Part shown: positions 9,327-18,417 of the stretch, piece after piece
Numbering within the stretch: position 1 is the stretch's first letter
Layout: each line of letters begins with the position of its first letter
Assembly: GCA_964622775.1 (NCBI GenBank)
Contig: CAZUSO010000015.1
Location: forward strand, 1 to 54,703
Reading direction: 5' to 3'
DNA length: 54,703 nt
DNA from: CAZUSO01 sp964622775
GTDB taxonomy: Bacteria; Bacteroidota; Bacteroidia; Chitinophagales; Chitinophagaceae
Translations under genes and position numbers: made by a program
The notes under the pieces: generated by a model
The model's database searches: none
What the model was told of the DNA's origin: nothing
The model's input: the letters and a program-made list of their open reading frames with translations, nothing else

Positions 9327-10271
9327 ATGTCAAAAACAATCGTTTCCGGCACACTGTTTTTGCTGTTTGTCTGTTCAAATGCAGCCTTTTCACAAAGAAA
9401 AATAAAACCGCTTCCTTCAGATCCGGAGCAGGTTGATATCGTTTTTTACTACAATAATCTGCAAGTGGACAGCAGCTCTTATCCCTCTTTGACCAGGAAT
9501 TTTGTTCTTACGGATGCTGCCAGAGCTTTATACGAGCAGCGTTTCGTTCGTAATTTTAATGATTACAGCGTATTGATGAAAGTCGGCAACTATCCTGTAA
9601 GTGAACATCAGTTATCCATGCATATAATCATTCTGGAGCCGGGGTATAACCAGAACAGACATCGGAAATACGCAGGCTTGCAGGGTTATGCCGTCCTGGA
9701 GCAACGCATACCAAAGGATACTTTGTGGACCTTCACCATACCTATGAGGAGAGGTATAGATGTCGGAGCGGATAATGACGATGTGGACAGCAGGCTGCGT
9801 AGTGCATACGGCATTGCCGCCCGATACCTGGTGTTGCGTTCAGGGATTAATAAGTCGAAAGAGGTGGATCGGCGTGCTTTGTCCGGATTGTATGCCCAAA
9901 ACGAGAAGAAGGAAATATCGGAAATGTACGTTCCCAAAAGAAGAAGCTATCGCCGCACGGCCATCTTATGCACGGTCGGTGGTGGTTCCGTTACTGCGGC
10001 AGGACTCGTTTATGCTTTGGGCGCCGCCATAATGGGCATGGATGTCGGTACCGCCCCCAATTATGATCAGGAAAAGGCCGCTAAGACACGCAGCAGGGAT
10101 CGTCGTATTTCAGGTAGTATGATAGTTGCGGGGTTGCCGGTGCTGGTGACGGGTTTGATTTATTTCAAAAAATCAAATCAGCGGGTCTATATGGCTTTTA
10201 AGCCACTTGTTATTGAGCAGGGAAATGATCTTGCCCTTGTTCCTCAGGCAAGTGTCCGGATGAATTTTTAG
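9327..10271 (+). CDS. Secreted or membrane protein of unknown function
   Basis: A 314-residue protein I do not recognise. It starts with a signal peptide (SGTLFLLFVCSNAAFSQ). The middle is a mixed alpha/beta region without clear motifs. Near residues 205-225 and 250-270 are two hydrophobic Gly-rich segments separated by a basic stretch (KTRSRDRRISGS), which look like a helical hairpin. The C-terminus ends in Phe, as in many outer-membrane proteins, but no barrel is evident. An alternative ATG at 9309 would add six residues. Confidence 0.7.
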   Translation: MSKTIVSGTLFLLFVCSNAAFSQRKIKPLPSDPEQVDIVFYYNNLQVDSSSYPSLTRNFVLTDAARALYEQRFVRNFNDYSVLMKVGNYPVSEHQLSMHIIILEPGYNQNRHRKYAGLQGYAVLEQRIPKDTLWTFTIPMRRGIDVGADNDDVDSRLRSAYGIAARYLVLRSGINKSKEVDRRALSGLYAQNEKKEISEMYVPKRRSYRRTAILCTVGGGSVTAAGLVYALGAAIMGMDVGTAPNYDQEKAAKTRSRDRRISGSMIVAGLPVLVTGLIYFKKSNQRVYMAFKPLVIEQGNDLALVPQASVRMNF

Positions 10272-10431
10272 CTCCGTATTATCTAATACAATACTATCAT
10301 TCCCGCCAAAGGTTGATGTTTTCACTAACAACCATCCTTTTGGCTATGGTGTCCATACCCCCAACAAGGTCAATAAAAGCAGAAAGCGGAAAATAAAGCA
10401 TTAGCAAAATATCACCGGCTCTCTGAGACAT

Positions 10432-11496
10432 TTACTGTATATATTTCCTCCAGCGGTCAATGACCTGCTGCATATCATCCGGCAATTCGGAATCAAACAT
10501 CACCGGCAAGCCCGTGCGTGGATGTAAAAAGCCCAGCTCCTTTGCGTGGAGTGCGTGCCGCCTGAGCAGTTTGAAGTTGTTTTCTACAAACTGCTTGTAT
10601 TTGGCATAGACTGTACCTTTAACGATGGTATTCCCCCCATAGGTCTCATCATTAAACAGCGGATGTCCGATGTGCTGCGCATGTACGCGGATCTGGTGTG
10701 TGCGTCCGGTTTCCAGCCGGAATTCCAGCAGCGTGGTATAGCGAAACCGTTCCAGCACTTTATAATGCGTAACGGCATGTTTCCCGTGATCGCCTTCCGG
10801 GAACACATCCATCTTTTTCCGAAAACGGAGATTGCGGCCGACATTACCGGTGATGGTTCCCTCGTCCTCTTCAAAATCCCCCCAGGCTAATCCGATATAA
10901 CGACGATGAACGATATGCTTTTTAAACTGACCGGCAAGGTCTTGCATAGCGCTTCCCGTTTTACCAATAACCAACAGGCCGCTGGTGTCCTTATCAATGC
11001 GATGCACCAGACCTACGCGGGGCAGCTCGACAGTACGGCTCTTGTCATCGGAAGGATTAAGGTAATAAGCGATGCCGTTGATTAATGTGCCGCTATAATT
11101 CCCGCATCCCGGATGAACGACCACGCCGTCGGGTTTATTAATCACCATCAGGTCTTCATCCTCATACACGATATTCAGATCCATCGGCTCCGGAAGGATA
11201 GCCGTTGTATCAGGACGACGGTACTCGAACACGATAATTTCCTGCCCGGCCTTAATCTTGAAATTCGATTTTACCGGTTTGGCATCCACCAATACCAATT
11301 CATTATCAATAGCCTGCTGGATTTTATTGCGCGTTGCGCCTTTAATAAGGTGTTGCAGAAATTTGTCAATGCGTATTATATCCTGACCCTTGTCTACCTT
11401 CAGTTGAAGGTGCACTTCCGGTTCCGTTCCGGAGTCAGAGTCTTCAGGAAGTTCTTCTTCCCATAAAGCTTCCTCGTTAAAGCTGTCGGCGCTCAT
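10432..11496 (-). CDS. RluD-family 23S rRNA pseudouridine synthase
   Basis: A 354-residue enzyme that isomerises uridine to pseudouridine in large-subunit rRNA. An acidic N-terminal extension (residues 1-30) precedes an S4 RNA-binding domain (about 40-100: RIDKFLQHLIKGATRNKIQ). The catalytic domain has the aspartate in HRIDKDTSG (D168) and the RTHQIRVH motif. The protein is longer than E. coli RluD mainly because of the N-terminal extension. RluD or RluA/C-type specificity cannot be fixed from sequence alone. Confidence 0.92.
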   Translation of the reverse strand: MSADSFNEEALWEEELPEDSDSGTEPEVHLQLKVDKGQDIIRIDKFLQHLIKGATRNKIQQAIDNELVLVDAKPVKSNFKIKAGQEIIVFEYRRPDTTAILPEPMDLNIVYEDEDLMVINKPDGVVVHPGCGNYSGTLINGIAYYLNPSDDKSRTVELPRVGLVHRIDKDTSGLLVIGKTGSAMQDLAGQFKKHIVHRRYIGLAWGDFEEDEGTITGNVGRNLRFRKKMDVFPEGDHGKHAVTHYKVLERFRYTTLLEFRLETGRTHQIRVHAQHIGHPLFNDETYGGNTIVKGTVYAKYKQFVENNFKLLRRHALHAKELGFLHPRTGLPVMFDSELPDDMQQVIDRWRKYIQ

Positions 11497-11535
11497 AATT
11501 GTTTGTCAGGATTGCTGATGTATTTGTTGCAAAGA

Positions 11536-11790
11536 TTACCAACCTTCGGCTTTTCCCCGCAGCCGCTGGATGCCCCGGAAAATACGGAATATGCCATAGG
11601 CAAGCATCAGACCACCGATGAGATAACCCATTGACAGGTCTAAATTGAAAAAGCCAATCTTCACTAAATAAACGGAGGCTATACCCATAAGCACATACAG
11701 GATGCCCATAGTGAAATGAATGATACCGCGAAATTTAGTATAGTTCTTTTTCTGATTATCCGGTAGCTCTGGTCTTTTCATATACGGCAT
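11536..11790 (-). CDS. Small two-helix membrane protein, unknown
   Basis: An 84-residue protein with a basic N-terminus and two hydrophobic helices (about 35-55 and 60-78), ending in a basic amphipathic tail. No function is known to me. The start could be 11790 or 11781 (MKRPELPDN). The promoter at 11803-11832 places transcription start only a few bases before 11790, which favours 11781 or a nearly leaderless message. It is divergent from the GldL-like gene. Confidence 0.7.
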   Translation of the reverse strand: MPYMKRPELPDNQKKNYTKFRGIIHFTMGILYVLMGIASVYLVKIGFFNLDLSMGYLIGGLMLAYGIFRIFRGIQRLRGKAEGW

Positions 11791-11802
11791 GGTTGAAACC
11801 TG

Positions 11803-11832
11803 CAAACTTAACGAAAAGGAATGAAGCCGCAA
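11803..11832 (-). promoter_or_regulatory. Bacteroidota-type promoter, TTG-N19-TAAGTTTG
   Basis: On the minus strand a -33 TTG (11830-11832) and a -7 TAAGTTTG (11803-11810) are separated by 19 nt, the consensus spacing. It drives the small membrane protein. Confidence 0.6.
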
Positions 11833-11873
11833 TTATCCCATGCCGGTCTTTCAGGATTTATTATCTTCGTATA

Positions 11874-12086
11874 ATGTATAAAAAGCCACCTTTAAAGAAC
11901 TTGTTTTTCGTTCTGTTAATCCTGTTCCTGACTACCGGAACCATCGTTGTAATGATGGGAGCCTTCTTCAGGATTATGCATTGGGTGGGCGGTAATAAGC
12001 TGTTAGCCATCGGAATGATCACGGAGGCTTTAGGCCTGTTGTCTTTGGCCGGCTATTTGATTCTGAATAAATTCAGAAAAACATAA
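11874..12086 (+). CDS. GldL-like small membrane protein
   Basis: A 70-residue protein with two transmembrane helices (about 9-30 and 42-63). The segment GAFFRIMHWVGGNKLLAIGMITEAL resembles the N-terminal membrane part of GldL, the motor component of the type IX secretion and gliding apparatus. The large GldL cytoplasmic domain is missing and no gldKMN genes are adjacent, so a motor role is not supported. The start at 11874 removes a non-conserved upstream extension. Confidence 0.7.
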   Translation: MYKKPPLKNLFFVLLILFLTTGTIVVMMGAFFRIMHWVGGNKLLAIGMITEALGLLSLAGYLILNKFRKT

Positions 12087-12120
12087 CCTGTTGAAATGGT
12101 AATTTTTATTATCATCAGCT

Positions 12121-13578
12121 TTAATATTCCACGCAAACATTTTTGGGTTCGGTAAAAAAGCGCATGGCTTCCCAGCCGCCTTCCCGGCCAACTCCCGAAT
12201 TTTTAAATCCGCCGAAGGGTGTCCGTAAATCACGCAGCAACCAGCAATTCACCCAGATAATACCGCTGCGCACCTGTGCGGCTGCGCGGTTAGCCTTGCT
12301 GATATCCTGTGTCCAGATTGTTGCAGCCAGGCCGTAATCACTGCTGTTGGCAAGTTGTAATGCCTCCGCTTCCGTATGAAAAGGCTGTAGTGTCACCACC
12401 GGCCCAAAAATCTCTTCCTTGTTACTGAGGCAGTCCGGCCCCAGGCCTTCTATAACGGTAGGTTCAATGAAATAACCATCCTTGCAACGGCCTTCCGGTT
12501 GCACCGCATGACCACCGGTCAGAATACGTCCGCCTTCCTGCTGTGCACGAGCGATGCAGTGCAGCACTTTTTCATAATGCATTTTACTGACTATGGCGCC
12601 CTGTTTAGAAGTTTCCGCTAAAGGGTCGCCGTTATTCAGCTTCTGCGTACGGGCTACAAATTCCGATTTGAATTTTTCATAGACAGAAGCTTCAATTAGA
12701 ATGCGGCTGCCGCACAGGCATATTTGTCCCTGGTTGGCAAAAGAAGACTGCAAAGTGGTACGCATCATCTTTTCCCAGTTGCAATCCGCAAAGATGATAT
12801 TGGGGTTTTTTCCGCCCAATTCCAGCGATATTTTTTTAAACATCGGCGAAGCAACGGCGGCAATTTCTTTGCCCGCCCGGGTGCTGCCCGTGAAGGAAAT
12901 GGCCTTTATCTCAGGATGCGCCACAATAGGAGCGCCGCAACCCGGACCTGTACCGTGAATGATGTTCAGCACACCTTTGGGAAGACCCGCTTCCTGCGCA
13001 ATCTTGCAGAGTAAATACCCGGTCATCGGTGTAACCTCGGAAGGCTTGGCCACTACGCAATTGCCCATAGCCAGGGCAGGTGCAATCTTCCAGGTAAATA
13101 AATACAGCGGAAGATTCCAGGGCGAGATGCAACCCACTACGCCTATCGGCTGACGCAGGGTATAGTTGATGGCGCGGCCTTCCATATTATGGCTTTCCGA
13201 AGCAAAATGCATAAGCCCTGTGGCGAAGAAGCGGAAATTATCTGATGCACGGGGAATGTCCACTTTTTTACTCAGCCAGAGCGGTTTACCGTTGTCATTA
13301 GTTTCCGCCAGAGCCAGGGCGTCAAGGTTTTCTTCAATCAGTTCCGCGATACGGTTTAGTATTTTAAACCGGGCTTCAGGCGGAGTAATCCGCCAGCTTT
13401 TAAATGCCTGCTTTGCGGCTTGGGCTGCGGCGTGCACATCATCGGCATTGCTGTCCGGTATTCGGCTGTAAACCTTACCGGTAGCCGGATTGACATTATC
13501 TAAATAATCACCCGAAGCCGGTTCGCAAAACGTACCATTAATATAGTTAAGTATTTTGTCAGGAGCGGTTAAATTCAT
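12121..13578 (-). CDS. Aldehyde dehydrogenase (2-(amino/hydroxy)muconic semialdehyde type)
   Basis: A 485-residue NAD-dependent ALDH. Catalytic C287 is in NQGQICLCGSRI and E253 in LELGGKNPN. The double-Cys ICLCGSR signature, PWNLPLYLFTWKIAPAL and GFKNSGVGREGG point to the ALDH8/hydroxymuconic-semialdehyde branch, active in catechol or kynurenine breakdown. No pathway partner is nearby, so the substrate is inference. A TATCTTTG element at 13583-13590 ends four bases before the ATG, so the mRNA may be leaderless; the longer frame to 13656 is therefore rejected. Confidence 0.9.
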   Translation of the reverse strand: MNLTAPDKILNYINGTFCEPASGDYLDNVNPATGKVYSRIPDSNADDVHAAAQAAKQAFKSWRITPPEARFKILNRIAELIEENLDALALAETNDNGKPLWLSKKVDIPRASDNFRFFATGLMHFASESHNMEGRAINYTLRQPIGVVGCISPWNLPLYLFTWKIAPALAMGNCVVAKPSEVTPMTGYLLCKIAQEAGLPKGVLNIIHGTGPGCGAPIVAHPEIKAISFTGSTRAGKEIAAVASPMFKKISLELGGKNPNIIFADCNWEKMMRTTLQSSFANQGQICLCGSRILIEASVYEKFKSEFVARTQKLNNGDPLAETSKQGAIVSKMHYEKVLHCIARAQQEGGRILTGGHAVQPEGRCKDGYFIEPTVIEGLGPDCLSNKEEIFGPVVTLQPFHTEAEALQLANSSDYGLAATIWTQDISKANRAAAQVRSGIIWVNCWLLRDLRTPFGGFKNSGVGREGGWEAMRFFTEPKNVCVEY

Positions 13579-13582
13579 ACAG

Positions 13583-13590
13583 CAAAGATA
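13583..13590 (-). promoter_or_regulatory. -7 promoter element (TATCTTTG) of the aldehyde dehydrogenase gene
   Basis: A perfect TAnnTTTG only 4 nt before the ATG, which implies a leaderless or nearly leaderless transcript. A CAAA at 13605 is closer than the usual -33 spacing. Confidence 0.45.
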
Positions 13591-14122
13591 GGATGCTTTT
13601 TCTTCAAAAAAGGTGACGGTGAGCGAGGAATGCAGCCCAAATTGTCGCAAAAGCATTAAGGCTGCATGATAAAGTTATTAGCATAGATACAGGATTGGCA
13701 CTATATAATTAGTCCGAAGGATTTAAATTTGAATAACCGCGGATAAAATCTGTAGAAAGAAGAATCATGCAAAAATACCAGCCTGAAAGGCTTGAACAGC
13801 TAGCGGTTGCCCATTGAGCATGGAATTGATCTTGATGAAGAATGTTTATTATAAAGGGGTTGAGCGGCCCGGCGTTTATCAGCCGCAGGTTTCCCCTGCG
13901 GAGACGCGCATTGAAGCCATTCAGGCTTTTTAAAAGCAATAAGTTTGATCTGTAACAGAGAAAGAAAATCATTCGCGACAATTTGGAATATACCACAATC
14001 CTGATTGCACCCATAATATATTGGCACCCATTTAGCAATATTTTTATTGCTTTTACACGGTAAATGACAGATGCAATAACCGTAAATCCTCTGTTTTATT
14101 TTCCTAAAAAAGTGTCCCGTTA
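13591..14122. other. Intergenic region with a REP-like palindromic element
   Basis: A long gap between the ALDH and topA genes. Minus-strand frames of about 109 codons exist but have biased composition and no family resemblance. Positions about 13790-13935 are GC-richer than the rest and hold a perfect hairpin at 13883-13901. This looks like a non-coding dispersed repeat rather than a gene (inference). Confidence 0.45.
13883..13901. repeat. Perfect 7-bp hairpin in the topA upstream gap
   Basis: CCGCAGG and CCTGCGG flank a 5-nt loop. There is no T run, so it is not a typical terminator. It may be the core of a REP-like element. Confidence 0.5.
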
Positions 14123-14152
14123 TTTGCATTTTCCAAAAATGCCGTAATCTTG
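14123..14152 (+). promoter_or_regulatory. Probable topA promoter, TTTG-N18-TAATCTTG
   Basis: A -33 TTTG at 14123-14126 and a -7 TAATCTTG at 14145-14152 (one mismatch to TAnnTTTG) are spaced by 18 nt, 52 nt before the topA start. Confidence 0.55.
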
Positions 14153-14204
14153 CAGCGGCCTGCGTGTTGAAAACTATGTAAGCACGCCGATATTTATTAC
14201 AGGT

Positions 14205-16787
14205 ATGGCAAAGAATTTATTAATTGTAGAGTCTCCCGCTAAGGCGAAGACTATTGAGAAAATACTCGGTAAGGACTTCGAGGTAAAATCCAGTTTCGGG
14301 CATATCCGGGATCTGGAAAAGGAAGGTATGGGTATAGATATCGAGCATGGTTTTAAACCCCGGTATATTATTTCTGAAGATAAAAGGAAAATTGTAAATG
14401 AATTAAAATCGAAAGCGTCAAAGGTCTCGGAAGTATGGCTGGCTACGGATGAGGATCGCGAGGGTGAGGCTATAAGCTGGCATTTGTGTGAAGTGCTGGA
14501 TCTGGATCCAGCCACAACCAAAAGAATTGTATTTCACGAGATCACCCAAAATGCCATCCGGAATGCCGTGACACATCCGCGTCTCGTGGATATGAACCTG
14601 GTAAACGCCCAGCAGGCACGGCGTGTGCTGGATCGTCTGGTGGGTTTTGAAGTATCGCCGGTGCTTTGGCGCAAGCTCAGCGGACGCAGTCTTTCCGCTG
14701 GCAGGGTTCAGTCCGTAGCCGTAAAACTTATTGTGGAGCGGGAACGGGAAATCAATCAGTTTGTATCGGAAAGCAGTTATAAGACGGAAGCAATATTTGA
14801 AGCGGTTGATATAAATCATAAGGCGGTAACCTTTAAAGCAGAAGGCGCCCGTCAGAAAACGCAGGAGGCTGCTGCTGCATTCTTAAATAAATGTATTGGC
14901 GCCGTCTTTACGGTGCAGGATATACAGGTGAAACCCGGGAAACGAAGTCCGGCAGCACCTTTTACCACCTCCACCCTGCAACAGGAAGCTTCCCGTAAAC
15001 TGGGTTACTCCGTCAGTCGCACCATGCGCGTAGCGCAGGCGCTGTATGAAAACGGGTATATTACTTATATGCGTACCGATTCGGTGAATCTGTCTCAAAC
15101 GGCATTGCAAAACGCTTCTGAGATGATTAACCGGCAATACGGTGACGCTTATTATCAGCGCCGGCAATATCAAACTAAAAACCAGTCGGCTCAGGAAGCC
15201 CACGAAGCCATTCGTCCCACGGATCTGAACACGACACAAATCAGTCTCGGCGACGGGCAAAAGCTATACGAGCTGATCTGGAAACGAACGATCGCTTCTC
15301 AGATGGCGGATGCCCAAATAGAAAAGACTGTAGCGAGTATCGGTATTTCCACTACTCCGGATCAGTTGACCGCAACAGGAGAAGTACTGAAGTTCGACGG
15401 TTTTCTGAAAGTGTATATGGAAGGCCATGACGATGAAGATGATAAAGAACATGAAGGTATGTTGCCACCTTTGCAAAAGGGTCAGCAACTGCCCTTAGTT
15501 ACCCTGACCGCAACCGAGCGGTTCACGCGCCCGGCTCCGCGATATACGGAAGCCTCCCTGGTGAAAAAGCTGGAAGAGCTGGGTATCGGACGGCCATCTA
15601 CTTATGCGCCTACCATCAGCACGATTCAGCAGCGCAACTATGTAGAGCGTAAGGATAAAGAAGGTATCCTGCGTCATTACCAGGTGCTGACACTTAAAAA
15701 TAATGCGGTTACGGTGCATAAGGCCTCGGAGATAACCGGTGCGGAAAAATCAAAGATGTTCCCGACCGATCTCGGTCTTGTGGTGACGGATTTCCTGAAC
15801 GAACATTTTAAGGATATCATGGATTATAGCTTTACCGCCCAGATTGAAAATGAGTTTGACGATATTGCGCAGGGCAAAAAGCTATGGAATAAAATGATCG
15901 ATACCTTCTACACGCCTTTCCACAGGCAGGTGGAAGATACGATGGAAAATGCGGAGCGCGCGAAAGGCGAAAGAGCCCTGGGTGATGATCCTGCAAGCGG
16001 CAGGCCGGTATTTGCCCGCTTAGGCCGCTTTGGCCCTATGATCCAGATTGGCAATGCCGAAGATGAAGAGAAGCCGAAATTTGCCACCCTGAAACCTTCA
16101 CAAAGTATAGAAACCATCACCTTGCAGGAGGCGCTTGATTTGTTTAAGTTGCCTTTTACGCTTGGAGAATTTGAGGAGAAAGAGGTGAGTGTGGGAGCAG
16201 GCCGTTATGGCCCTTATGTGAAATGGGGAGAGACCTTTATTTCCATTCCCCGTGGTGAAGATCCGCTTAATGTAGATAGAAAAAGAGCGATCGGGCTCAT
16301 TAAAGAAAAGCAGGAAGCGGACGCTCCGGTAGGGCAATATCAGGGTAAGCCGGTAACAAAGGGTAAAGGACGATTCGGCCCTTTTATCAAATGGGAAGAT
16401 TTGTTCGTCAATGTACCTAAGGCTTATGACTTCGATCATCTTACGCAAAAGGATATCGAAGAGCTGGTTTCCAAAAAAATAGAAAAGGAAGCGAATCGTT
16501 ATATCCAACAATGGCCGGAAGAAAAAATTGCTATTGAAAACGGCCGCTGGGGACCGTTTATCCGTTTTGGAAAGCTGATGCTGAAGCTGGGTAAAAATGC
16601 GGATACGAGCGAGAAATATACACCGGAAGAATTATCCGTGCTTTCTTTAGAAGAGGTGAAAAAAATGATTGTGGAGCAAATACCGGATGCATTTGAGAAA
16701 AAATCAAAGGCCGGTAAAAAGGCGGCGGTTAAGAAATCGCCTGTCAAAAAAGCTGCTGCTAAAAAAACTACCGCAAGGAAAAAATAA
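14205..16787 (+). CDS. topA: DNA topoisomerase I
   Basis: An 860-residue type IA topoisomerase that relaxes negative supercoils. The N-terminal TOPRIM domain has VESPAKAKTIEKIL and TDEDREGEA (about 81-88). The catalytic tyrosine is Y288 in GYITYMRTDS. Further signatures are RVQSVAVKLIVERE and GIGRPSTYAPTI. The C-terminus has four GxxGPxxxxG repeats (GRFGPMIQIG, GRYGPYVKWG, GRFGPFIKWE, GRWGPFIRFG) in place of zinc fingers, then a Lys/Ala-rich tail, as in other Bacteroidota TopA proteins. Confidence 0.97.
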   Translation: MAKNLLIVESPAKAKTIEKILGKDFEVKSSFGHIRDLEKEGMGIDIEHGFKPRYIISEDKRKIVNELKSKASKVSEVWLATDEDREGEAISWHLCEVLDLDPATTKRIVFHEITQNAIRNAVTHPRLVDMNLVNAQQARRVLDRLVGFEVSPVLWRKLSGRSLSAGRVQSVAVKLIVEREREINQFVSESSYKTEAIFEAVDINHKAVTFKAEGARQKTQEAAAAFLNKCIGAVFTVQDIQVKPGKRSPAAPFTTSTLQQEASRKLGYSVSRTMRVAQALYENGYITYMRTDSVNLSQTALQNASEMINRQYGDAYYQRRQYQTKNQSAQEAHEAIRPTDLNTTQISLGDGQKLYELIWKRTIASQMADAQIEKTVASIGISTTPDQLTATGEVLKFDGFLKVYMEGHDDEDDKEHEGMLPPLQKGQQLPLVTLTATERFTRPAPRYTEASLVKKLEELGIGRPSTYAPTISTIQQRNYVERKDKEGILRHYQVLTLKNNAVTVHKASEITGAEKSKMFPTDLGLVVTDFLNEHFKDIMDYSFTAQIENEFDDIAQGKKLWNKMIDTFYTPFHRQVEDTMENAERAKGERALGDDPASGRPVFARLGRFGPMIQIGNAEDEEKPKFATLKPSQSIETITLQEALDLFKLPFTLGEFEEKEVSVGAGRYGPYVKWGETFISIPRGEDPLNVDRKRAIGLIKEKQEADAPVGQYQGKPVTKGKGRFGPFIKWEDLFVNVPKAYDFDHLTQKDIEELVSKKIEKEANRYIQQWPEEKIAIENGRWGPFIRFGKLMLKLGKNADTSEKYTPEELSVLSLEEVKKMIVEQIPDAFEKKSKAGKKAAVKKSPVKKAAAKKTTARKK

Positions 16788-16970
16788 AAGAGAATGCTTA
16801 GTAGGAACGCCGTATAAAACCTGGCGATGTTAAGAGGTCGCGATGTAAGCTTTGCACATGTGACACGCGGGTTCGTACGCCGGCCGGATAAAATATTTGC
16901 TACTTCGTCTTCGTCGTTTTCTTTGCGTGAAACACATAAAGCTGCTTTTTACTTATCACTCCCCTTAAAA

Positions 16971-18359
16971 TCAGATATGCGCAACTTCAATACCCGTTAT
17001 TTTCCGGAACAGATCCATCGCATACAAATCCGTCATGCCGGCGATATAATCCACCACCGACTGAATATTACCATACAGGTTTTCCATCCTCTTTCCGATG
17101 ACAAACTGATCGGGAATGAGCTGCAAAAGCTTCCGGGACTTTAGTCGCTCCGGCGATAGTACAGCCTCCACAAATTCTTCCAGCAACTTTCCAATCACGT
17201 TAAAGCCGGCGATCTCAGTAGCGACTACCGATTTGTAATTATAAATGCTGCGAACCGAATAGCGGTCAATAGCCTCCAGCAGTTCGCATTCCCGCTCCGG
17301 CAGCAGATCCATCAGCGGTTGCTGTAATGCTCCGTTCAGCAGATCGGTTTCATGTTCTATAAAAATATCCGACAGCATAAGTGTCATCAGGCCAATCCAC
17401 ACAGCACGCAGGTATTGTACCTTTTGATTGGGATTGTTGATGCGGTTCAGACCGGATATCAGGTTGTCAGCCTGGTAATAATCCTTGCGTCCTTCAAAAA
17501 ACGGCAGAAAAAGATTCGTCATTTGTTGCAGGGTCGTGATGCCGAGACGATGTGCGTCTTCCATATCAATAACCCGGTAGCAAATATCATCGGCAGCCTC
17601 GGTGAGAAAAACGAAGGGATGCCGGGCATATACCTGTTTAAAATCCGGATGCCGGTTCAGCCCGAAACGATTTGCGATTTGTTCGAACTTCGGAATTTCG
17701 GAATCAAAAAACCCCGATTTCCTGGTGGCGATCAAACCCGCTTTTTTATCGAACCCCTCCTCTGATATTGCGGGATATTTTACAATTGCCGCCAAAGTAG
17801 TAATCGTCAGGTTAAATGCGGAGCTCACTTCATTAAACGTATGAGTCAGGGTGCGGAAAGCATTGCTGTTCCCTTCGAACCATTCAAAATCCTTCCGTTG
17901 ATTAGTGCTCAGATTTTCTTCAAGCATCTTTCGGATTTCTGGGTTGCAACCCTGAAAATAGGCCCGGATGGCATCTTCGCCCGAATGTCCGAAGGGCGGA
18001 TTGCCGATGTCGTGAGCGAGGCAGGCCGCAGCTATCACATTGGATAAATCATATTGATAAAACTCCCGGAAACCGCCGGACGCTCCCGGATGAAGCGCCG
18101 CAATCTTTTCACCTACCGCTTTACCTAACGAACGCCCTACCGATGCCACCTCCAGGCTGTGAGTAAGCCGGTTGTGAACAAATATCGCACCCGGAAGCGG
18201 AAACACCTGGGTTTTATCCTGCAATCTCCGGAAAGCCGAAGAAAAAATAATACGGTCATAGTCGCGGTGGAATGAATTTCGTACCGCATCCGGGTTAGGA
18301 GCTTTCCGTTTTGATAAATCGCTGAGCCGCTCCGGGCTGTAAAGATGCTGCCACTGCAT
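16971..18359 (-). CDS. dgt: Deoxyguanosinetriphosphate triphosphohydrolase (dGTPase)
   Basis: A 462-residue HD-superfamily enzyme that hydrolyses dGTP to deoxyguanosine and triphosphate. The HD metal ligands are in NRLTHSLEVASVGR (first His) and CLAHDIGNPPFGHSGE (HD pair). SAFRRLQDKTQVFPL and the later DDICYRVIDMEDAH are family signatures. It is convergent with topA; the 183-nt gap between them holds no obvious terminator. Length matches type-2-like dGTPases. Confidence 0.93.
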   Translation of the reverse strand: MQWQHLYSPERLSDLSKRKAPNPDAVRNSFHRDYDRIIFSSAFRRLQDKTQVFPLPGAIFVHNRLTHSLEVASVGRSLGKAVGEKIAALHPGASGGFREFYQYDLSNVIAAACLAHDIGNPPFGHSGEDAIRAYFQGCNPEIRKMLEENLSTNQRKDFEWFEGNSNAFRTLTHTFNEVSSAFNLTITTLAAIVKYPAISEEGFDKKAGLIATRKSGFFDSEIPKFEQIANRFGLNRHPDFKQVYARHPFVFLTEAADDICYRVIDMEDAHRLGITTLQQMTNLFLPFFEGRKDYYQADNLISGLNRINNPNQKVQYLRAVWIGLMTLMLSDIFIEHETDLLNGALQQPLMDLLPERECELLEAIDRYSVRSIYNYKSVVATEIAGFNVIGKLLEEFVEAVLSPERLKSRKLLQLIPDQFVIGKRMENLYGNIQSVVDYIAGMTDLYAMDLFRKITGIEVAHI

Positions 18360-18417
18360 AAATGCCGTTTTTACAGAAAAAAAGTTGAATTAAATCGTCC
18401 GCAACAAGTCGCCGGCT

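Noticed and set aside
9130..9393. 87-codon minus-strand frame before the secreted unknown gene
   Set aside because: It overlaps the signal-peptide region of the gene on the other strand and has no recognisable motif.
13709..14129. Two overlapping minus-strand frames of about 109 codons
   Set aside because: They overlap each other in different frames, lack any family signal and cover a likely non-coding repeat.
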